A DNA stretch of 64,000 nt from the NCBI RefSeq assembly GCF_003097615.1, contig NZ_QCZG01000001.1, forward strand, positions 62,001-126,000, in the 5' to 3' direction. The position numbers and the translations under genes were made by a program. This DNA is from Pueribacillus theae (GTDB lineage: Bacteria; Bacillota; Bacilli; Bacillales; UBA6769). The notes below the pieces were generated by a model. The model was not told where the DNA came from. It was given only the letters and a program-made list of their open reading frames with translations, and ran no database searches. Of the stretch, positions 56,525 to 64,000 are shown one piece after another (position 1 is the first letter of the stretch; each line of letters starts with the position of its first letter).

Positions 56525-59500
56525 GATGGAAGATGGAACGGGCTGGGATTTTTAACTTTTGGTATTATGACGATCAGGAATTTTATTTTTCGGATGGACG
56601 GTTGATCTTGCGCGGTTCGAACGGTTCCGGTAAATCGGTGACAATGCAAAGCTTCATCCCTTTAGTCCTGGATGGGGATAAGCGTCCATGGCGCTTGGAT
56701 CCGTTTGGGTCACGCGACCGCCGGATTGAATATTATTTGCTTGGAGAGACAGATAGTGGAATCCATGACCGTACGGGATATCTCTACTTGGAGTTCCGTC
56801 ATGCTGAAAGTGGGAAAACGTTAACGATCGGGATCGGCATGCGTGCAAGAAAAGGAATTTCTGGTCTCGGTTTTTGGGGATTTGTGCTTCAGGACGGACG
56901 CCGCATCGGGAAAGACTTCTTTCTGTATGATTACGATCATTACCGGAAGTACGGTGAGAAAATTCCGTTGCATCGTGACAAACTGATTGCACAGATTGGG
57001 GTGGGCGGCAAGCTAGTTCGTGAACAAGCAGCTTATCGCAAGTTAGTCAATCAAGTCTTATTTGGCTTTGATGACGAAGAAAGCTATCAAGAATTGTTAG
57101 ATTTGTTAATTCAATTGCGCAGCCCGAAGCTTTCCAAGGATTTTAAGCCATCCACGATTTACAATATTTTGACGGATGCACTTCCACCGTTAAAAGAGGA
57201 AGAGCTTCGCCCGCTATCCGATGTTTTGGAAGATATGGATCAAATCAATGATACGCTTGATGAACTAATGATTCATCGCAAGGAAATCGAGCGTCTGAAT
57301 GATGGATACGCGAAATACAACGAATATCTTTTCTATGAAGCATCCAGTCAATTGAGGAGACGGCAAAAGGAATTTGAGAATAAGAAAAACGACATCGATG
57401 CTATTCGTCAAGAGCTGGCGGAATATACACAGAATGTAGTCGATTTACAAGAACAGAAAGAGCAAGCGACGGAAAAAGAAAATGAGCTGACGACAGAAAT
57501 CGAATTGCTTGAACAGCATGAAGCCATCGAAAAACATAAAGAGCTTGAACAAGCAAAAAATGAACGGCAAGAAATTACCATGCAGATTAACAATACGAAG
57601 CAGCGCATTGCGGAAGTGAAAGCACGGCTTGAGAAGAACAAAATCGAACAAGAAGAGACCGAAAAACAGGCGCAACGTCAAGAAAAATTGTCCACAGAAT
57701 GTATGGAGGACATGGAGGTAATTGCACGAGACGCTGAATTCACGGAACATGATTTGTATCATCGTCAGTTCGAGCAACAGCATCACCTCGAAGAAGGAAA
57801 TTGGCAAGCCTGGAAAACGGATGTTGCAAATCACGGGAAACGTTTGCAAGAAGCGCTTGTGCTTTCACAAAAAGAAGAACGGGCGAAAGAACGAGTTCAA
57901 GAGGCAGAAGCGGCCATGAGCGAAGCAAGGGAAGAAAGGGATGAACGGGAAAGGCTACTCCGTCAGGCAGAAAAACAACTGCAAGACACGATGAGCGATT
58001 ACGAAGACCGTTTTTATCAATGGTTTCAATCGCTGAAAACTTTGCCGTTAGCGGAACAAACATGGCGTGATCTGCTGCATTTACTGTCCGGATATCCCAA
58101 CGTTTCTTATCCTGAAATCAAGCAGCCAGCGATTAACATTTACGAAGAGACAAAAGAAAAATGGCAAGTGCAAATGACCCAAATTCAGCATCAGCAAGGT
58201 TTGTTACAAGAGGAAAAAAGCGCCCTCGAAGAAGAGCTTTACCTATGGGATACGAAAAAAGATCCGGAACCTGAACGACGGTCAAGCAGAGAAAGCTATC
58301 GTCAAAAACGGAAAGAGAATCAGGAAGGAGCAGGGTCTTCTCTAGATGCCGGAGCGCCGTTATATGCTTGTTGTGATTTTAAACAGAATTTATCTGATGA
58401 AGAAAAAGCCCGTCTGGAGAGCGTGTTGGAATATACAGGTTTGCTGGACGCTTGGATTGGCCCAACACAAATCGTAACGGAAGGCTCCGTTTGGCATGAA
58501 GACATCGAAGAATTTATGATTCTTCCTGAACCTGTTAGTGCAAAAAATGATATTGGAACGCTTGCTGACGTGTTGCAGCCGGAACTATCTGATGACATGA
58601 TGATTAGCGAAGAAGAAGTCTGGAATGTTTTGCGAACGATCCGTTTTGAACGGGAACATCTAAAAGATGAACGATTGGAAGCAAAATCGGATTCAAACCG
58701 TACTGGTTCGTGGGTGAATCATCAAGGACAGTTCCAACTTGGTGCTCTTTTTGGTCAAGTTGAAGTGAAACCGAAAGCACAGCTAATCGGTAAAAATGCT
58801 CGTGAGAAAATGCGAATGGAAATGATCGAACACTTGAGAAATCAAATCGTTGAAGTGGAAGCAAAAATCCAGGAAAACGGTCAGAAACAACAAGAAATTC
58901 GCTTGATCACCGAGCAGCTTAAAGAGGAAATTGAAAACATTCCCTCTGAAGAGGAATTGTTGCATGCTGAAAGAACCCGAAGAGATGCCAGACTTGATTT
59001 AGAACAGGCACAGAAGCATCTTGAAAAAATGGATCAGCAATATCGCTCGCATCTTGGGCAATGGCGCCAATTACAGCAAGATTTTAAAGTGTATACAGAT
59101 CGTTGGTCACGATTGAAAAACCGATCATTGATTGAACAAGCAATAGCGGATATGCAAGCCTATCATATGAGTTTAGGAGAATTACGCTCCGCCGTGCAAA
59201 TTTTGTTCACTCACAAACAACGACTGAACCGGTTGTTAGAAGATATCGAGGCATGTGAAGAGCAGCAGGAAAGGGAGGAAGAACAACATACAGAGTGGAA
59301 ACGCAAGCAACGCGAAACGGAACACAAAATAGAAACGTTAACCCGCCTTCTGGATGAATTAGGCATTCTCAACATTTATGAGCGCTTGGAAGAGGTTAAG
59401 CAGCAGCGTAACGAAACGTCTCAACTTGTTCAACGATTGGATGCCAATATACGAGACGTTGAAATTAAAAAAGCAAAATATGAAGAACGCGTCAATATCA

Positions 59501-60780
59501 TGAAGCGGGAATTTGGCGAAATTGAAACATTACGGAATCAAGCGGTTCAATACTGGCAAGCAGAGTGGGAACGAAAACTGCTAACAGACTGGGAAGATGA
59601 GTGGAAGCGGGACAACTTGGACATAAGTGTTATGCTAATGTTAGCCAAAAAGGCTGAGCAACGGTACCAAAAGAAATATCAAACAAAGCCACGTGATAAA
59701 GCAGTGAATGAATTGCTCGATATGTTTAATGAAGTGAAAAACATGTTGCTTGACTACGTACTGGAATCACATTATGACGAACAGCATCAACGTTGGCTCA
59801 TCCATTCTGTAAGAGACAGGCAACATCCTCTTTCTCCAGGTAAATTACTGGAAGAATTAATCTTGCTCGAAGAAGAGCAAAAGCAATTAATGGATGAAAA
59901 AGACCGTGAACTGTATGAACAAATTATTTTGCACAGTGTAGGCAAAGCGATTCGACATAAAATATACCGTGCCGAGCAGTGGGTCAAGCAGATGAACCGT
60001 TTGATGGATGAACGGAAAACGTCCAGCGGACTGAAGCTGTCTCTTAAATGGGAACCAAGACCACCAAGAAACGAAACTGAATTGGACGTGGACAAGCTCG
60101 TAACCTTGTTACGCAAAGATCCCGAACTGCTCCGCGACGACGAAGTGGCGCAAATGGTCGATCATTTCCGCTCACGCATTCGTTTGGCAAAATCGGAAGC
60201 GGATGAGAAAGAGAGCTTACGAAAATGGATTGCCGATTTTCTCGATTACAGACAATGGTTTGATTTTGTTCTTTATTATAAAAAAGGTGAGCAAAACCGG
60301 CGTGTGTTGACCGATTCACGGTTTAACGTGTTAAGCGGTGGGGAAAAGGCGATGTCAATGTATATCCCGTTGTTTGCCGCCACGTACTCACGCTATAACG
60401 ATTCGAATCCGGATTCACCAAAAATTATTTCTTTGGATGAAGCTTTTGCCGGGGTAGATGAAGAGAACATACGTGATTTATTTCAACTATTAACGGATAT
60501 GGACTTTGATTACATGATGACGAGCCAAGTATTATGGGGCTGTTTTGATACCGTACCGAACCTTTCGATTTATGAAATCATCCGGCCGAAAGATGTCGAC
60601 TTCGTAACATTGCTTCGTTATCATTGGAACGGATATCGAAGGGAAATGGTTTTGGACGAACCCCTTTCTGATGAGCCCAAACGAGACTTAACGTATCATG
60701 ATGAAGAAAAAGACCGCAATGAAGCACCAAAGCAAGCGTCGGATCAAATCACACTTGGTTTGTTTAGCGGGGATAACTAG
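56521..60780 (+). CDS. jetC: Wadjet type II SMC-like ATPase JetC (TIGR02680)
   Basis: 1419-aa SMC/MukB-like ATPase. Walker A GSNGSGKS is at residues 32-39, the ABC signature LSGGEK at 1271-1276 and Walker B IISLDEA at 1302-1308, so the ATP site is complete. Between them lie long coiled coils (roughly residues 275-420, 435-480 and 790-1010) and a globular middle part. In Wadjet this subunit drives loop extrusion on circular plasmid DNA. The TIGR02680 assignment rests on the RWKMERAGIFNFWYYD start and co-location. Confidence 0.92.
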   Translation: MRWKMERAGIFNFWYYDDQEFYFSDGRLILRGSNGSGKSVTMQSFIPLVLDGDKRPWRLDPFGSRDRRIEYYLLGETDSGIHDRTGYLYLEFRHAESGKTLTIGIGMRARKGISGLGFWGFVLQDGRRIGKDFFLYDYDHYRKYGEKIPLHRDKLIAQIGVGGKLVREQAAYRKLVNQVLFGFDDEESYQELLDLLIQLRSPKLSKDFKPSTIYNILTDALPPLKEEELRPLSDVLEDMDQINDTLDELMIHRKEIERLNDGYAKYNEYLFYEASSQLRRRQKEFENKKNDIDAIRQELAEYTQNVVDLQEQKEQATEKENELTTEIELLEQHEAIEKHKELEQAKNERQEITMQINNTKQRIAEVKARLEKNKIEQEETEKQAQRQEKLSTECMEDMEVIARDAEFTEHDLYHRQFEQQHHLEEGNWQAWKTDVANHGKRLQEALVLSQKEERAKERVQEAEAAMSEAREERDERERLLRQAEKQLQDTMSDYEDRFYQWFQSLKTLPLAEQTWRDLLHLLSGYPNVSYPEIKQPAINIYEETKEKWQVQMTQIQHQQGLLQEEKSALEEELYLWDTKKDPEPERRSSRESYRQKRKENQEGAGSSLDAGAPLYACCDFKQNLSDEEKARLESVLEYTGLLDAWIGPTQIVTEGSVWHEDIEEFMILPEPVSAKNDIGTLADVLQPELSDDMMISEEEVWNVLRTIRFEREHLKDERLEAKSDSNRTGSWVNHQGQFQLGALFGQVEVKPKAQLIGKNAREKMRMEMIEHLRNQIVEVEAKIQENGQKQQEIRLITEQLKEEIENIPSEEELLHAERTRRDARLDLEQAQKHLEKMDQQYRSHLGQWRQLQQDFKVYTDRWSRLKNRSLIEQAIADMQAYHMSLGELRSAVQILFTHKQRLNRLLEDIEACEEQQEREEEQHTEWKRKQRETEHKIETLTRLLDELGILNIYERLEEVKQQRNETSQLVQRLDANIRDVEIKKAKYEERVNIMKREFGEIETLRNQAVQYWQAEWERKLLTDWEDEWKRDNLDISVMLMLAKKAEQRYQKKYQTKPRDKAVNELLDMFNEVKNMLLDYVLESHYDEQHQRWLIHSVRDRQHPLSPGKLLEELILLEEEQKQLMDEKDRELYEQIILHSVGKAIRHKIYRAEQWVKQMNRLMDERKTSSGLKLSLKWEPRPPRNETELDVDKLVTLLRKDPELLRDDEVAQMVDHFRSRIRLAKSEADEKESLRKWIADFLDYRQWFDFVLYYKKGEQNRRVLTDSRFNVLSGGEKAMSMYIPLFAATYSRYNDSNPDSPKIISLDEAFAGVDEENIRDLFQLLTDMDFDYMMTSQVLWGCFDTVPNLSIYEIIRPKDVDFVTLLRYHWNGYRREMVLDEPLSDEPKRDLTYHDEEKDRNEAPKQASDQITLGLFSGDN

Positions 60781-60798
60781 TCAAGGAGAAGATACAAG

Positions 60799-62271
60799 AT
60801 GACGGGAACGGAACGATTAGAAGAGGCAAAACAATATTTTTCACATCTAGCGTATCAGCGGTTGTTTCGGCAAGCAAAAAAGAAATACGAATCACTTGGG
60901 CGGATCGGGGGACAGATTCGCCTTTCTTCTCTTTCGGAAGATGAAAAAGAAGCGTTAAGCGGTTTATTGGTGAGAGGCCTTTACCATCAAAAGTCCGTGA
61001 CGGTGACACTAACAGATTTAAACGAAAAATTATTGGCTACACGTTTTTCAATTGATTTGCTTACATTATTGACCGCTCTTTTTGCAGAAGAAATCAAGCC
61101 GAAATCGGTAAAGAAGCAAGAAGAAGAAGTTTTATGGGACTCGTTTATTGCGTTTTTACAATCGTACGCACAGCATTCGATCATACTGGATTGGTTGGCT
61201 TACGCCCGAACAGGCAAAGACGCCAGCTATCGGATGCTTAGAGAACGTTTTGAGGAGCTTAAACCGGATCTGCAAAAGCATCAATGGCAAACCAATCCAT
61301 TATCTTCTAGTTGTGTTGAAATTGTACAAGTCGTTAAAGGATTGAACGACTTGCCGATTTTAAGCGAAAATCGATTGAGAACAGGTACTCCCCTTCCGAT
61401 ATTTGCTGCGACATTGACAGGAGACGCTCACTTTTTTGATCGAGATCGTTTTTCAGGCAGGCTATTTTACTATGGGATTTTGTTTATTAACCGCAGCCAA
61501 ACTGAACATCAAGAGGAAATTGAAAATTCAATTTTTAGTCGAAAGCAATACCAGAGTGTCGGGCTTGCGCTAGATGACCTATCCTCGCAAGTGTTGATTT
61601 TGGGTGTGACCTGCAATAGCGGTGAACAACAAGAGTATAGCTACGCGATAACTCTTCGGATGCTCAAGAAAATCATTCCACGGTGGAGGATGAAAGCAGG
61701 AGACATCGAACAGAAGTCTAAAAACGAGAACAATTGGTTGCAAGCAGTTCTCAGTACAAAAAAAGTTTTCATTAGCGAAAATCCTTCGATTTGTTCAATG
61801 ATATTGGATCAATTAAGTGATGCTCCAATTGGGAAAATGATTCCTCCAATTATTTGTACAAGCGGTCAACCAAGTCATGCAGCGCTTGAGTTGCTAGATT
61901 TTTTCGGAGATCAAGGTGTGCACATGTATTACAGCGGCGACCTCGATGTCAAAGGTTTAACAATCGCTTACATGCTTCATGAAAGGTATCGCGATTACTG
62001 GCACCCTTGGGGTATGACGCGCCAAGCAGTAGCGTGGTGGAGAAAGAATCGCGGGATATATCGTGATGAGGGCAAGCAAAATAAACGATACGGGTTATCT
62101 TTTTCGAACGATGAAATCAGAGCGTTGAAAAATATGAAACTTGCTTGGGATGAACAACTGATCGAGATGTTACTGGCAAACGAACAGGGTTCAAGATATC
62201 CAATCAAAATCTTTCAAGAAATGCTCATTTCGCTGCTGTGGGAGGAGTTTGAAAGTCATTCATCTCTATAA
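60799..62271 (+). CDS. jetD: Wadjet type II nuclease JetD (DUF2399/TIGR02679)
   Basis: 490 aa. The C-terminal part resembles the TOPRIM-like DUF2399 domain, with the metal motif SGDLDVKG (Asp381 and Asp383) preceded by ICTSGQPSHAALELLDFF; the N-terminal part fits the accompanying DUF3323-type arm. In Wadjet, JetD cuts the plasmid DNA that the JetABC motor has reeled in. It starts 18 bases after jetC behind AAGGAG. No truncation or frameshift is seen in any of the four genes. Confidence 0.87.
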   Translation: MTGTERLEEAKQYFSHLAYQRLFRQAKKKYESLGRIGGQIRLSSLSEDEKEALSGLLVRGLYHQKSVTVTLTDLNEKLLATRFSIDLLTLLTALFAEEIKPKSVKKQEEEVLWDSFIAFLQSYAQHSIILDWLAYARTGKDASYRMLRERFEELKPDLQKHQWQTNPLSSSCVEIVQVVKGLNDLPILSENRLRTGTPLPIFAATLTGDAHFFDRDRFSGRLFYYGILFINRSQTEHQEEIENSIFSRKQYQSVGLALDDLSSQVLILGVTCNSGEQQEYSYAITLRMLKKIIPRWRMKAGDIEQKSKNENNWLQAVLSTKKVFISENPSICSMILDQLSDAPIGKMIPPIICTSGQPSHAALELLDFFGDQGVHMYYSGDLDVKGLTIAYMLHERYRDYWHPWGMTRQAVAWWRKNRGIYRDEGKQNKRYGLSFSNDEIRALKNMKLAWDEQLIEMLLANEQGSRYPIKIFQEMLISLLWEEFESHSSL

Positions 62272-62289
62272 AAAGAAGGAAAAAATTTA

Positions 62290-62318
62290 TTGACATTGTA
62301 AGTAAACTCTGTAATAAT
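62290..62318 (+). promoter_or_regulatory. SigA promoter of the pyr operon
   Basis: TTGACA (62290-62295) with TAATAA or AATAAT 16-17 bases downstream (62312-62318). Confidence 0.65.
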
Positions 62319-62340
62319 TATTGATAGCTAAAGTGAATAG

Positions 62341-63004
<664 letters not shown>

Positions 63005-63005
63005 T

Positions 63006-63112
63006 CTCTTTTAAAGAAGTCCAGAGAGGCTTGGAAAGAGGATGATGTGCTCACCGTTTTTACGGGAGTGCTGTAAACTCTTTGCCAAGCTGCAGGCAAG
63101 GAGTTTTTTATT
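63006..63112 (+). promoter_or_regulatory. Second PyrR attenuator, before pyrB
   Basis: Binding loop AGTCCAGAGAGGCT (63018-63031) closed by CTCTTT / AAAGAG. The terminator is AACTCTTTGCC / GGCAAGGAGTT (63076-63086, 63095-63105) with a T-run. Confidence 0.9.
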
Positions 63113-63149
63113 TTTAATGGAGCTTTTGCTAAGCAGGCCCTAAATATAG

Positions 63150-64000
<851 letters not shown>

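Noticed and set aside
56521-60780. JetC as a SbcC or RecN repair ATPase
   Set aside because: Neighbouring DUF2397, DUF2398 and DUF2399-type proteins and the MukB-like layout fit Wadjet type II better.

Overview
The window is a stretch of chromosome from a low-GC, endospore-forming Firmicute of the family Bacillaceae. Gene content and order follow the Bacillus subtilis cta-ylb-mra/dcw-spoIIG-ylm-ileS-pyr region closely. Sporulation genes (spoVD, spoVE, spoIIGA, sigE, sigG, rsfA, ylbD), bacillithiol synthesis (bshC) and a caa3 oxidase support this. I cannot name the species from this evidence.

Layout. 1-4858: end of ctaB, then ctaCDEF (caa3 cytochrome oxidase) and a DUF420 membrane protein. 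4888-6447: two minus-strand genes (ytvI-like permease, yugN-like). 6654-15895: the ylbD-ylbN and rpmF series, with rsmD, coaD and the YlbF/YlbG regulators. 15946-20284: an enoyl-CoA hydratase-like gene, rsfA, panE and bshC. 20626-41389: the division and cell wall cluster mraZ-rsmH-ftsL-pbpB-spoVD-murE-murF-mraY-murD-spoVE-murB-[IS3 insertion]-divIB-ylxW-ylxX-sbp-ftsA-ftsZ. 41649-48273: spoIIGA-sigE, an inverted sigG, then ylmCDE-sepF-ylmG-ylmH-divIVA. 48275-52989: T-box-ileS, lspA and rluD. 53176-62271: an accessory insertion holding a small coiled-coil protein and a complete four-gene SMC-type anti-plasmid system (Wadjet type II, jetABCD). 62290-64000: the PyrR-attenuated pyr operon, pyrR and the start of pyrB.

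Departures from the usual gene order: murG is absent between spoVE and murB; sigG is on the opposite strand to sigE; pyrP is absent between pyrR and pyrB; an intact IS3-family (IS150-like) element with a -1 frameshift site sits between murB and divIB; and the Wadjet island splits rluD from pyrR.

The most interesting non-coding signal is a dispersed family of five structured elements, about 130-290 bp each, in intergenic gaps at 13294, 17451, 20291, 38675 and 51438. Each ends in two hairpins with NTCCT loops, which matches my recollection of the Bacillaceae-1 RNA motif. One copy shows a compensatory base-pair change, and the 5' half of the element resembles the ylbN-rpmF spacer. Two further low-copy repeat families are present (8519/37300 and 14941/38605). 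I saw no rRNA, tRNA or CRISPR array.
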